From the NCBI RefSeq assembly GCF_001894985.1, contig NZ_BCXG01000011.1:1-64000 (forward strand): DNA of 64,000 nt. Reading direction: 5' to 3'. Shown one piece after another: positions 44,515 to 53,418 of this stretch; within the stretch, counting starts at the first letter, position 1, and each line of letters starts with the position of its first letter. The notes under the pieces were generated by a model. That model saw only the letters and a program-made list of their open reading frames with translations. It was not told the origin of the DNA and did no database searches. The translations under genes were made by a program, and so were the position numbers. The stretch is from Rhodococcus tukisamuensis NBRC 100609. Lineage in GTDB: Bacteria; Actinomycetota; Actinomycetes; Mycobacteriales; Mycobacteriaceae.

Positions 44515-45851
44515 CCGTGCAACCAGTGCCGGCCAGCCAGCTCGCGCCCGAGGAGAAGCGCGCGCTGGTTCGCGGCACCGTGTACCGCATCGTCGGTACC
44601 CCGGTCGTGGCGGCCCTCGGCCTGGTGAACACCGCCGTCATTGTGCGGGAAACCGGGGAGGCCGTGTTCGGCCTGGTGTCCCTCGTCGCCACGGTGACCC
44701 TGTTGTTCCCCTTCGCCGACCTCGGGATCGGGGCGGTCGTCCTCAACGCCAGCGCATCGCTGCTCGGTGCGGGCCGGGACGCGCACGAAGTCGACGTCAT
44801 CCGTCGGGCCTATCGGGTGTTGTTCGTGGTGGCCGCGGCGCTGGTCTTAGTCGCGCTCGCCGTGATGGCTGTCGACGGCTGGGGATCGCTCATCGGGTTC
44901 TCGAGCGGCCCCGACGACCGGTGGGCGATCACCGTCGCCGTTGTCTTGTTCGCGCTCACGATTCCGGCGGGACTGGGCGTACGCATCCTGATCGGAATCG
45001 ACCGCAATCAACTGGCAACGCTTGTGTTGATGAGCAGTGCCGCATTCTCCCTGATGTTGACGCTGCTGCTGTATGCGTGCGGCGTCGACGGTATCTGGTA
45101 CGCGCTGTCGGCGTTGGGCGGGGTGCTCGCTGGGCACCTGATCGGCACGGCGGCGGCGCTGCGCCTGTCCGGCCTGGGTTGGTCGGCGTTCGCGCCGGTG
45201 AGCGACTCCTCTGCCCACACACGACTGCTCGAGGGCAGCCTGTGGCTCTTTCTTGTGGGGGTCGGGCTGCCGGTCGGGCTGCAGACCGGTCGGATCCTGC
45301 TCTCGCACCTGTCCACGCCCGCGGAGCTGTCCGAGTATGCACTGATGGCTCAGATGTACGGGGTCGGCTGGTCGGTGCTCTCGACCGCCGGCATGGCCTA
45401 CTGGCCGGTCTTCGTGAAGCGACGCGGCGCAGCGGAGACAACGGTCCGAATCTGGTGGCGGCTCACGGCGGCGTTTACGGCCTTCGCCACGATTGCCGCG
45501 GTCGGCATGACGACACTCGCGCCGTGGGTGGCGTCGATCCTTTCGGGCGGGCGGATCGAGGTGTCCGCCGCGCTTGCCCTCGCATTCGGCGTCCTCCTGG
45601 TGGCCCAGTCCATGCACCTCCCCGCGAGCGTACTGCTGACCAGGCCCAACGAGGCTAGGTGGCAGGCGTGCTGGATCGCGGCGATGGCGACGGCGAGCCT
45701 CGGCGTCGGCGTCGTGGTCGCCGGACCGTTCGGCGCCGTCGGGGTGGTGTGTGCAGCGGCGCTGGGAGTTCTTGCTGCTCAGGTACTTCCGGACCTGTTG
45801 TGGGTACCGACCCTGGTTCGCCGGCGACCCCGTGCGCCTGCAAGCCAATGA
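44511..45851 (+). CDS. second Wzx-type flippase
   Basis: 446-aa membrane protein with about 12 hydrophobic segments, starting with a GTG that overlaps the upstream stop. The pattern YRIVGTPVVAALGLVNTAVIVRETGE..., LLFPFADLGIGAVVLNASA, and a middle PVGLQTGRILLSHLSTPAELSEYALMAQM fits Wzx/O-antigen flippases. It is the third gene of a polymerase, transferase, flippase operon and ends 6 nt before the convergent acetyltransferase. Confidence 0.86.
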   Translation: MTVQPVPASQLAPEEKRALVRGTVYRIVGTPVVAALGLVNTAVIVRETGEAVFGLVSLVATVTLLFPFADLGIGAVVLNASASLLGAGRDAHEVDVIRRAYRVLFVVAAALVLVALAVMAVDGWGSLIGFSSGPDDRWAITVAVVLFALTIPAGLGVRILIGIDRNQLATLVLMSSAAFSLMLTLLLYACGVDGIWYALSALGGVLAGHLIGTAAALRLSGLGWSAFAPVSDSSAHTRLLEGSLWLFLVGVGLPVGLQTGRILLSHLSTPAELSEYALMAQMYGVGWSVLSTAGMAYWPVFVKRRGAAETTVRIWWRLTAAFTAFATIAAVGMTTLAPWVASILSGGRIEVSAALALAFGVLLVAQSMHLPASVLLTRPNEARWQACWIAAMATASLGVGVVVAGPFGAVGVVCAAALGVLAAQVLPDLLWVPTLVRRRPRAPASQ

Positions 45852-45857
45852 GGGAGG

Positions 45858-46460
45858 CTACTCGTCCTGACTGCCGGCGAGTGGCCGAGCGAGCGGGGCG
45901 ACGACGGTGACGCCGGCCGCGACGTCATGAATCACCGTGGCGTTCGCGCCCACGGTCGCGTTGTCGTGCAACGTGATCGGACCCAGTACCACGGCCCCTG
46001 CCCCGACTCTGACGTGGTCGCCGAGCGTGGGCCGACCCCTCGCGTCGTGCCCGATGGTGACCTGTTGGTTGATCCAGCAGTATTCACCGATGGACTCGGC
46101 GGTGACGATGGTTCCGACGCCGTGCTGGATGAACAGTCCGGGGCCGATCCGCTCGGCGTCGAGCGTGAGCGTCGACTCCGGCCGGTACAGCGTGCGGAGA
46201 ACGAAACGCAGCACCGGGTGGGCTGGACGGAGTCGGTAGTGGACGAGGGTGCGGAACTCGGGCAGTGCGCCGGCCAGGTAGGCGAATCGTGCGTAGCGGT
46301 CGAGTTCCAACAGGGCCTGGCTGCCGATGCAGTCGAGCCACCGGTCGACGTCCAGAGCGACAGTCGCCGACATTCCCGAGCGTTTGACGGCCCACCACAG
46401 CGGACAGGCCCAAATACGGGCAGCACGGATCAGGACTGCCCGTCGACCGCCGGAGGTCAT
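45858..46460 (-). CDS. serine-acetyltransferase-like (CysE family) sugar O-acetyltransferase
   Basis: 200 aa from the ATG at 46460. The C-terminal left-handed beta-helix has the CysE-type GLFIQHGVGTIVTAESIG, CWINQQVTIGHD and VGAGAVVLGPITLHDNATVG. The N-terminal helical part is shorter than in true CysE, which fits polysaccharide-cluster homologues. It likely acetylates a sugar. TAGAAT lies 7 nt before the ATG with no ribosome site, so translation is probably leaderless. Confidence 0.8.
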   Translation of the reverse strand: MTSGGRRAVLIRAARIWACPLWWAVKRSGMSATVALDVDRWLDCIGSQALLELDRYARFAYLAGALPEFRTLVHYRLRPAHPVLRFVLRTLYRPESTLTLDAERIGPGLFIQHGVGTIVTAESIGEYCWINQQVTIGHDARGRPTLGDHVRVGAGAVVLGPITLHDNATVGANATVIHDVAAGVTVVAPLARPLAGSQDE

Positions 46461-46466
46461 CACTCG

Positions 46467-46502
46467 ATTCTAGGGTTGACGAGCGGGGGCGGGCGGGACA
46501 AT
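46467..46502. promoter_or_regulatory. back-to-back promoters, probably leaderless on both sides
   Basis: On the minus strand TAGAAT (46472-46467) stands 6 nt before the acetyltransferase ATG at 46460. On the plus strand TTGACG (46476-46481) and GACAAT (46497-46502) stand before the GDP-fucose synthase ATG at 46509, again 6 nt from the -10 element. Neither start has a Shine-Dalgarno sequence. The short -10 to ATG distance is that of actinobacterial leaderless genes. Confidence 0.5.
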
Positions 46503-46508
46503 GGATTC

Positions 46509-47465
46509 ATGGCACTTCAACCGATACCGAGAGATGCCCGCCTCTACATTGCAGGTCACCGGGGGCTCGTCGGATCGGCGTTGTGGCGGCACTTCGCAGG
46601 CTGCGGATTCCACAACCTGGTCGGGCGGACGTCGACGGAGTTGGACCTTCGTGATCAGGTGGCAACGACGGCATTCTTCACCGAGACGCGACCGGACGTG
46701 GTGATTGCTGCGGCCGCCAAGGTGGGCGGCATCGCCGCGAACGCGAATCGGCCGACGGAGTACCTGTCCGACAACCTACGAATCCAGGTCAACCTTCTCG
46801 ACTGCGCTGTGGCCGCGGGAGTCGAGCGGTTCCTGTTCCTCGGCTCGAGTTGCATCTACCCCAAGTATGCCGATCAACCGATCCGCGAGGATGCGCTGTT
46901 GACGGGCGCACTCGAGGAGACCAACGAGGGCTACGCGATCGCCAAGATCGCCGGTATCGCGCAGATTGCGGCCATCCGCAGACAGCACGGGCTGCGGTAC
47001 ATCTCCGCGATGCCGGCCAGCCTCTACGGCCCAGGTGACAACTTCCACCTCCACAACAGTCACGTCCTCCCCGCCCTGATCCGCCGGTTTCACGAGGCTG
47101 CACGCGAAGACTCTGATCATGTGACCTGTTGGGGCACAGGAAAAGCCAGGCGAGAGTTCTTGCACGTGGACGACCTGGCGCAGGCCTGCCATTTCCTGCT
47201 CGACAACTACGACGAGGACCAGCCGATCAATGTGGGTACCGGATCAGACCTGACGATCGCCGAGTTGGCGCACTTGGTCGCCGGGGTCGTCGGCTATCGC
47301 GGCGAGATTCGATGGGACACCGACAAACCGGATGGCACGCCACGCAAGGTCCTCGATGTGCAGCGGCTGAGCAGGCTTGGCTGGAAGGCGAGCACCCCGC
47401 TCGACCAGGGCGTGCAGGCGACATACGAGTGGTACCGCGCGCAGCAGGGCGCCCACCCAACCTGA
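46509..47465 (+). CDS. fcl: GDP-L-fucose synthase
   Basis: 318-aa SDR converting GDP-4-keto-6-deoxymannose to GDP-L-fucose with NADPH. It has AGHRGLVGSA (15-24), AAAAKVGGIAAN, LGSSCIYPK and the catalytic YAIAK. HNSHVLPALIRRFHEA matches the family substrate site. Length is standard. It works with the GMD encoded convergently 10 nt downstream, so the two steps of the pathway are adjacent although on opposite strands. Confidence 0.93.
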   Translation: MALQPIPRDARLYIAGHRGLVGSALWRHFAGCGFHNLVGRTSTELDLRDQVATTAFFTETRPDVVIAAAAKVGGIAANANRPTEYLSDNLRIQVNLLDCAVAAGVERFLFLGSSCIYPKYADQPIREDALLTGALEETNEGYAIAKIAGIAQIAAIRRQHGLRYISAMPASLYGPGDNFHLHNSHVLPALIRRFHEAAREDSDHVTCWGTGKARREFLHVDDLAQACHFLLDNYDEDQPINVGTGSDLTIAELAHLVAGVVGYRGEIRWDTDKPDGTPRKVLDVQRLSRLGWKASTPLDQGVQATYEWYRAQQGAHPT

Positions 47466-47475
47466 GGATTCCGGT

Positions 47476-48513
47476 TCACCGCGATTCGACACCCCAGCCT
47501 GGCAGCGTAGGCCGGTCGATGCAGGGGGTACCGCCGAGTTCGAGTGCCCGGATATCGGCCGCCACCATGATCTTTGTCAGTTCCGGGGCCAGCACCTGAG
47601 CCTTCCAGCCCAGCTCCGACTGGGCCTTCGACGAGTTGCCGATCACCGCGTCGATCTCCGTTGGGCGCAGGTAGCGGTCGTCGAATCGAACGTACTCCTC
47701 CCAGTCGAGGCCGACGTGCGCAAACGCCAATGCGAGGAACTCACGCACCGAACAGCCAAATCCGGTCGCGAGCACGTAGTCGTCAGGGGCGTCGGCGTGC
47801 ATCATCCGCCACATGCCCTCGACGTACTCGGGCGCGTAGCCCCAGTCCCGCACCACGTCGACGTTCCCGAGGTACAGGTGCCGGTCGAGACCGGCATGAA
47901 TGCGGGCCACCGCGCGGGTGATCTTGCGCGTGACGAAGGTTTCGCCGCGCCGCGGCGACTCGTGGTTGAACAGGATGCCGTTGACGGTGAAGAGCCCGTA
48001 GGCCTCCCGGTAGTTGCGAGCAGTCCAGTACGAGAACAGCTTCGACACGCCGTACGGCGACCGCGGATGAAACGGGGTGTCTTCGTTCTGCGGTGGCGGT
48101 GACGACCCGAACATCTCCGAACTGGATGCCTGGTAGAAGCGACAGTTCAGGTCGAGGTGCCGGACGGCCTCGAGCAGCCGGACAGTGCCCAGACCCGCGG
48201 TGTCGGCCGTGTACTCGGGTTCGTCGAAGCTGACCCGAACGTGTGACTGTGCCGCCAGGTTGTACACCTCGTCGGGCGCGATCCGGGACAGCAGTGTGAT
48301 CAGCCGAGCGCCGTCCACCAGGTCCCCGAAGTGCAGGAACAACCGAGCGCCGGGCGTGTGCGGGTCGACGTACAGGTGGTCTATCCGGGTGGTGTTGAAG
48401 GTCGAGGCACGACGAATGATTCCGTGCACCTCGTAGCCCTTGTTCAGCAGTAACTCCGCCAGGTAGGAGCCGTCCTGACCGGTGATTCCGGTGATGAGCG
48501 CACGCCGGGTCAT
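47476..48513 (-). CDS. gmd: GDP-mannose 4,6-dehydratase
   Basis: 345-aa SDR making GDP-4-keto-6-deoxymannose. The ATG at 48513 follows GGGGGAGGGG. It has [12 protein letters not shown] (9-20), RRAST in the NADP site, [10 protein letters not shown] (127-136), the catalytic YGVSK (154-158) and [18 protein letters not shown]. Length is typical. Its start overlaps the stop of the GT4 gene upstream by 4 nt, so the transferase may use the GDP-fucose produced. Confidence 0.95.
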   Translation of the reverse strand: MTRRALITGITGQDGSYLAELLLNKGYEVHGIIRRASTFNTTRIDHLYVDPHTPGARLFLHFGDLVDGARLITLLSRIAPDEVYNLAAQSHVRVSFDEPEYTADTAGLGTVRLLEAVRHLDLNCRFYQASSSEMFGSSPPPQNEDTPFHPRSPYGVSKLFSYWTARNYREAYGLFTVNGILFNHESPRRGETFVTRKITRAVARIHAGLDRHLYLGNVDVVRDWGYAPEYVEGMWRMMHADAPDDYVLATGFGCSVREFLALAFAHVGLDWEEYVRFDDRYLRPTEIDAVIGNSSKAQSELGWKAQVLAPELTKIMVAADIRALELGGTPCIDRPTLPGWGVESR

Positions 48514-49775
48514 CTGTGCCCCTCCCCCATTCGGACCCGCCGGGCCCCCGCAAGATCCCGGACCCATTCCTCGTATCGGTCCAGCGCCGTGCCCTCGGAA
48601 AGGGTGGATGCAACGTAGCGACGGCCGGCTTCGGCGAGCCGCCGAGCCACCGCCTGATCGGTGCCCAGGCGCACAGCCTCGCGGAGCAGTAGCTCCGGCC
48701 GGCCTGCCGGCACGCAGATCCCCGCGCCCGAAGCGGCGACCTCGTGCGCGGTGAACCCGGTGGCATCGGTCGCGGCGAGTACGGGTACGCCCGAGGTGAA
48801 GTACGAGGTCAGCTTGCTGGGCACCGCCATCTGCGCGACCCCGGGCCGCTCGTTGACCAGTAGTACGTCCGCAGCGCCGAGGGCAGCCGGGAACTCGCGT
48901 TCGGGAACCGGAGGCAGGAATTCGAGTGCCGCGATGCCGACCGCCTGATCCCGGAGCCTGGCGCGCTGGTTGCCATCTCCGAGCAGGACGAACCGGACCC
49001 GGCGTTGGTGGTCGCCGGCCATTCGGGCTGCCTCGATCACGTTCTCCAGTCCCTGCTTTGCGCCCATGTTGCCAGCGTGCAGTACCACGATGTCGTCGTC
49101 ACCCCAGCCACGCGCGGTGCGGAAGGCGGCACTCGCGAGGGGATCCGCCGGTGCGATATGGGTCCAGTTGCGGATCACGCGAATCCGACTCCGATCGACG
49201 CCCAGCCTTTCAACCAGGTCAGTTGTGAACCCGCTGTGAATGACCACGACGCTGTCTGCGCCCCGTGCGGTAGCCGACTCGAGGGCACGAACGGCACGTG
49301 CTGGGGCACCCGACATCGCCTCCGTCTCGACGACCGCCCGGCTGTACACGTCATGGATGAGCAATCCGACTGCCGGCCGTCGCCGCGTCAACCGTGCGCG
49401 AGTGGTGGCCATCGCAGCGGCGAGAAGCGGGGGGCTCACACAAACCACCACCTCAGGCCGATTCCATCCGGCGGTAATGAGCTGCAGACCGAAGCTCAGT
49501 TCCATCGCGGCACGACCTCGGGCGGAGTTTCGCGCCGGCACGGAGTGGTTGAACCGGCGGACCCGTACGGTTCCTTGATACTCCTCGGACCGCAGGCCCG
49601 GGTATCCGTCCGCGCGCCGCCACTGCGGATAATGCGGATACCCGGTCAATACCTGGACATCGTGTCCGCGAGCGGCGAGACCGGTCGCGAGTCCGGCCGT
49701 GTACGGCGCAATTCCGGTCGACTCGGGTGCATAGTTGATCCCGAGGACGGCGAGTCGGATCCGCTGACCGGTCAC
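48510..49775 (-). CDS. GT4-family glycosyltransferase (WbuB-like)
   Basis: 421 aa from the GTG at 49775, where family similarity begins ([23 protein letters not shown]). The sequence has [47 protein letters not shown] and [20 protein letters not shown], matching WbuB-type fucosamine/sugar transferases. GT-B fold, cytoplasmic. It is coupled to gmd by a 4-nt overlap and divergent from the epimerase at 49914. Confidence 0.87.
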   Translation of the reverse strand: MTGQRIRLAVLGINYAPESTGIAPYTAGLATGLAARGHDVQVLTGYPHYPQWRRADGYPGLRSEEYQGTVRVRRFNHSVPARNSARGRAAMELSFGLQLITAGWNRPEVVVCVSPPLLAAAMATTRARLTRRRPAVGLLIHDVYSRAVVETEAMSGAPARAVRALESATARGADSVVVIHSGFTTDLVERLGVDRSRIRVIRNWTHIAPADPLASAAFRTARGWGDDDIVVLHAGNMGAKQGLENVIEAARMAGDHQRRVRFVLLGDGNQRARLRDQAVGIAALEFLPPVPEREFPAALGAADVLLVNERPGVAQMAVPSKLTSYFTSGVPVLAATDATGFTAHEVAASGAGICVPAGRPELLLREAVRLGTDQAVARRLAEAGRRYVASTLSEGTALDRYEEWVRDLAGARRVRMGEGHR

Positions 49776-49913
49776 AGTTACCGAGCGTAAAGGCTGACGG
49801 TATCGAAAGGGACGATTAGCGAGTTGTTCTGCCTTGGTCCCGAATGTTCCCCATGCCGAGGACCGGCCAGAGCTGATAGCGTGGTCACGCCATAGACCTG
49901 AGGTGGCATCGAC

Positions 49914-50813
49914 ATGCAATCGACTCTTGCGCCTCAGCGCGTGCTCGTTACCGGGGCCGCCGGATTCATTGGATCCCACCTGTGCGCCAGACTGCAGGAA
50001 CTGGGCGCCGAAGTACACGGCGTGTCTCGGCACGACCGCGCAAGCGACAGCGCCTGCTGGTGGCAGACCGACCTCGCCGAGTATCCGGCTGCACACCAGT
50101 TGATGGAGGAAGTTCGACCCGATCTCGTATTTCACCTGGCAGGCGAGGTCAATGGATCGAGAGAGTTGGCCCTGTTCCCGTCGACAACACGAAACAACCT
50201 GTTGTCGACGGTCAACCTGTTGACTTCGGCGTGCGAAATCGGCGGACCTCGCGTGGTCCTGTCTGGGTCGGCAACAGAGCCCAAGCCCGACCAGATTCCA
50301 ACGTCTCCGTATGCAGCCTCAAAGGCGGCAATTTCGATATATGCACGCATGTTTCACGCCTGCTATGGAATTCCGGTGGTGAATCTCAGACCTTCGATGG
50401 TGTACGGGCCTGGACAGGGCGACTACGAGAAACTCATCCCGTACGTGACTCGGTCTCTTCTGCGCGGCGCTGTCCCCCAGCTGACCAGCGGTGTTCACGA
50501 GTTCGATTGGGTGTACGTCGACGATGTCGTGGAAGCCTTCATCGGGGCGGCATCGACCGACGACATCGCGGGGGAATCCCTCGATGTCGGATCCGGCGAA
50601 CTGGTCTCGGTTCACTCGATTGTGGAGCGGATCGTTCGACTGGTCGACGGAACGACTCAGCCACAGTTCGGAGAGGTCCCCGACAGGCCGCGGGAAACCT
50701 CGCTACTCGCTGATGTTCAGCGTACGCGGGAGCTATTGGGATGGCAGGCGCGAACCTCCTTGGACGACGGCCTCGCCACGACAGTCGAGTGGTACCGGGA
50801 ACGTCACATGTAG
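49914..50813 (+). CDS. NAD-dependent epimerase/dehydratase (extended SDR)
   Basis: 299 aa. Nucleotide loop VTGAAGFIGSH at the N-terminus, HLAGEVNGSRE, a Ser in VLSGSATE and the catalytic YAASK. RPSMVYGPGQ and the C-terminal RETSLLADVQRTRELLGW fit sugar-nucleotide 4-epimerases or reductases. The precise substrate is unknown. No gene overlaps it, and it precedes a short uncertain ORF at 50851. Confidence 0.87.
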   Translation: MQSTLAPQRVLVTGAAGFIGSHLCARLQELGAEVHGVSRHDRASDSACWWQTDLAEYPAAHQLMEEVRPDLVFHLAGEVNGSRELALFPSTTRNNLLSTVNLLTSACEIGGPRVVLSGSATEPKPDQIPTSPYAASKAAISIYARMFHACYGIPVVNLRPSMVYGPGQGDYEKLIPYVTRSLLRGAVPQLTSGVHEFDWVYVDDVVEAFIGAASTDDIAGESLDVGSGELVSVHSIVERIVRLVDGTTQPQFGEVPDRPRETSLLADVQRTRELLGWQARTSLDDGLATTVEWYRERHM

Positions 50814-50850
50814 TGACGTCAGGAGATAGCAGCGAGTAACCTGTGTTGTC

Positions 50851-51288
50851 GTGCAGTCACATTCGGCCATACCCCGAGCGGACGTCGTTGTCCCGTTCGC
50901 GTGCGAGATGGTCGACGACGCGGCCAGCCGCGAATTCTGCCGGCCACCAGACCAGACGCTGTCTGCGCTCGCCCGCGACGAGCGATTCGGCTCGCTGCTG
51001 GTCACCTTCTCATGGGGCTCGTACGTCCCATCCGCCACACGCCGCCGGCAGGTCCGCCTCGACGAGCCGCCGACGGTCGCCGGGCGCGACGCAGTTCGGG
51101 TCCGGCCGCACCGGCTGCGAACGGTCGATGCGATCGATCTGCGCACCGTCGAGCGGTCTCACCTGTGGTGTGGAGCTCCGCTCGGACGGGCAATGACCCA
51201 CGCCCGGGGCGAGCACGAGCCCCCGCCGAAGTCGGCTGCGCCAGCCACATACCACGCGTTCGTGGCCGCGTTCTGCGACGCGCCATGA
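50851..51288 (+). CDS. uncharacterised 145-aa protein, possible truncated glycosyltransferase
   Basis: Starts at a GTG and ends overlapping the DUF218 gene by 4 nt. The first part (ADVVVPFACEMVDDAASREFC..., DERFGSLLVTFSWGSYVPS) reads like the N-terminal domain of a GT4-type transferase, with a PxxF strand and short alternation. The remainder is Pro/Arg-rich and no C-terminal donor domain follows. It may be a truncated gene still translated because of coupling to the next gene. Function unknown. Confidence 0.45.
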   Translation: MQSHSAIPRADVVVPFACEMVDDAASREFCRPPDQTLSALARDERFGSLLVTFSWGSYVPSATRRRQVRLDEPPTVAGRDAVRVRPHRLRTVDAIDLRTVERSHLWCGAPLGRAMTHARGEHEPPPKSAAPATYHAFVAAFCDAP

Positions 51289-51848
51289 CATTGGTGAGCG
51301 GGCGCCGGCGCCGCAGCCTGCGAAGAACTGCAGCGGCGGTCTGCCTTCTGCTCTGCACAGCCATGGCAGGCGGCGTGCCCGTCTACGTCCGACCGCAGAT
51401 CGATCCGCTGCGACCCGCCGACGCGATCTTCATCTTGGGCGGGGCCGACACGAGCCGATACCCGTTCGGCATCGGGCTTGGGCTGGAAGGCTGGGCGCCC
51501 CACGTGGTTGTATCGAATCCGGTGGGGGAAGACAACCGCTGGTTGACGCACGCCTGCAAGGTGCCACCCCCTGGGATCGACTTGGACTGCTTCGTTCCGG
51601 ATCCACCCACAACCCGAGGCGAGGCTCGCGAACTGCGCCGCCGAGCCGAGCAGTACGGCTGGCGCCACCTCATCGTCGTGACCTTCACGCCGCACATTTC
51701 CCGCGCCAGGTTCATCCTGCAACGCTGCTTCGACGGAGACCTGACCATGGTGGCGAGCCCGGGCGACATATCCGCTCCGAGATGGGTCTCCGAGTACGTG
51801 TACCAGACCGCGGGGTACCTGAAGGCAGTCGCGCAAACAGGTTGTTGA
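51285..51848 (+). CDS. YdcF/SanA-like DUF218 protein
   Basis: 187 aa with one N-terminal membrane segment (about 14-32) and an extracytoplasmic DUF218 domain: PADAIFILGGADTSRYPFGIGL, then TRGEARELRRRAEQYGWRHLIVVTFTPHISRARFI. The ordered acidic, GEA and TxxHxxRA positions agree with the family. DUF218 proteins are linked to envelope functions, but the reaction is not established. It follows the 145-aa ORF by translational coupling. Confidence 0.8.
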   Translation: MTLVSGRRRRSLRRTAAAVCLLLCTAMAGGVPVYVRPQIDPLRPADAIFILGGADTSRYPFGIGLGLEGWAPHVVVSNPVGEDNRWLTHACKVPPPGIDLDCFVPDPPTTRGEARELRRRAEQYGWRHLIVVTFTPHISRARFILQRCFDGDLTMVASPGDISAPRWVSEYVYQTAGYLKAVAQTGC

Positions 51849-51879
51849 CGGCGAGACGAGCTTCGGGGGCGCAGGCGAC

Positions 51880-51962
51880 CGATCGATCCCATCCCGCAAC
51901 ACGTTTGAGCCAGATCTCGCGCCGGTAGGGGTAGCTGGCGTGAGGACAGAACGTGCTTCGAG
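51880..51962 (-). pseudogene. C-terminal fragment of a two-repeat cysteine protein
   Basis: The minus strand reads TFCPHASYPYRREIWLKRV, nearly the end of repeat 2 of the protein at 24802 (LFCPRGIYPYWREIWLKRV), and DNA similarity is obvious over about 60 bp. The upstream part is replaced by transposase-like sequence, so only a stump of a second copy remains. Confidence 0.7.
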
Positions 51963-51969
51963 TGCACCA

Positions 51970-52450
51970 CGGCCTGCCGGTTTGCGCATGAAATGCACGC
52001 GGCGGCGTTGCCAGGCCGACCAGGTAAACTTTTGCACCACAGCATCTTTCAAAACCGCACGGGCGTCGGAGACGACCAGGCGCACCCCAGCAGGCCGCGG
52101 CCACGCAGTCCGATCAGGAACTCCCGCCAGAACTCGAACGACCCACTGTCCCCGACTGCGGTGCCGAGAGCCTCACGGGTCCCGTCGATCGACACCCCGG
52201 CCGCCACCACCAGAGCCTGGGAGACCGCGTGCGCGCCCCGGCACGTCCACCTCCCTGATCCAGGGGCCTTGCCCATCCGGTGGCGACGTTCGAGCAGGGA
52301 CAGGAAGAACGACCCCGAACGCAGCTTCGCCGATCTTCAACTCGACATCGCCGCTGGTCGTCGACACGGTCTTCGTTGCGGTGCGTGGCGCGGGCCTCGG
52401 AGCGGCCGGCACATGCGCGACCAGGGCTTCGAAAATACCCTGTCGCAATC
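51970..52450 (-). mobile_element. IS256-family transposase remnant
   Basis: Minus-strand pieces in several frames match the mutator-type transposase in order. First comes TATKTVSTTSGDVELKI near 52400. VVAAGVSIDGTREALGTAVG and EFWREFLIGLRGRGL follow near 52100-52220. VRLVVSDARAVLKDAV and QRRRVHFMRK lie near 51980-52085. Frameshifts and a missing C-terminus make it inactive. It directly abuts the cysteine-protein fragment. The rest of 51849-52515 holds nothing else I recognise. Confidence 0.78.
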
Positions 52451-52515
52451 CTCGAAACGAGGACTAAGCTCAGCGAATGTGCGGCCAACCAGATCTCGGA
52501 CGGTTGTGAGAGTCC

Positions 52516-53418
52516 ATGACTGAGCCCCGAATCGGTATCGTGATCGTCACCTACGACAGTGCCGACGTACTGCCGGGCTGCCTGAACTCGCTCGTCCAGG
52601 GGCAACGCGGGGTCGAACTCGCCGCGACGGTGGTCGTCGACAACGCCTCCGTCGACAATTCGGTGGCTGTCGCCGAAGCATCTCGAGTGACCACGGTCCG
52701 GATGGGGCGCAACGCGGGCTACGCCGCCGGATTCAACGCTGGTGTTGCCGTCCTCGATCTCGATGCGCTGGACGCAGTCTGCGTCCTGAACCCGGACTGC
52801 CGACTGCGCCCCGGAGCCCTCGCCGCACTTGCTGATGCCGTGCAGCGTCCTGGCTACGGTATCGCAGCCCCGCGGCTCGTCAACCCCGACGGAACCCTGC
52901 AACCGACTCTGCGCAGGATGCCCGCAGTCCATCGGGCCGTCGTGGAGGCGGTGGTCGGCGGCAGCCGGGCCGGACGATTCGGAGAACTGATCAAAGCCCC
53001 GGAACCGCACGCCACACCCGGCCCCGCCGCCTGGGCCACGGGGGCCGCCCTCCTGATGTCTGTCGAGGCGCTGCGCACCACCGGTGAATGGGATGAGTCG
53101 TTCCTCCTCTACAGCGAGGAGACCGACTTCATCCTCCGGGCCGCGGACCAGGGCTGGGCGCTCTGGTACGAGCCTGCCGCCGTGGTCGAACACCTCGGCG
53201 CCGCCTCCGGATTCAGCCCCGCACTGGCCGGCCTGATCGCTGTCAACAAGATTCGCTTGTTTCGACGCAGGCGTCGGCTCCTTGCAACAATTGCCTATGC
53301 ACTCGCTGTGACCGCAGGTGAAGGAGTCCGGGCTCTGGCCGGGCGCCCGTGCTCGCGAGCCGCGTTCATCGCGTTGGTCCGTCCCTCCCAGCGCCTCACC
53401 AGTTTGGCCGGTGGATGA
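52516..53418 (+). CDS. GT2-family (rhamnosyltransferase-like) glycosyltransferase
   Basis: 300 aa. GT-A pattern with RIGIVIVTYDSADVL, VVDNASVDNS, the DxD equivalent LNPDCRLRPG, ATGAALLMS and the acidic YSEETDF of WbbL-type enzymes. It would add rhamnose or a similar deoxysugar to the lipid-linked unit. It is coupled to the GNAT gene downstream (ATGA overlap). The pseudogene at 21910 is a decayed relative. Confidence 0.88.
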   Translation: MTEPRIGIVIVTYDSADVLPGCLNSLVQGQRGVELAATVVVDNASVDNSVAVAEASRVTTVRMGRNAGYAAGFNAGVAVLDLDALDAVCVLNPDCRLRPGALAALADAVQRPGYGIAAPRLVNPDGTLQPTLRRMPAVHRAVVEAVVGGSRAGRFGELIKAPEPHATPGPAAWATGAALLMSVEALRTTGEWDESFLLYSEETDFILRAADQGWALWYEPAAVVEHLGAASGFSPALAGLIAVNKIRLFRRRRRLLATIAYALAVTAGEGVRALAGRPCSRAAFIALVRPSQRLTSLAGG

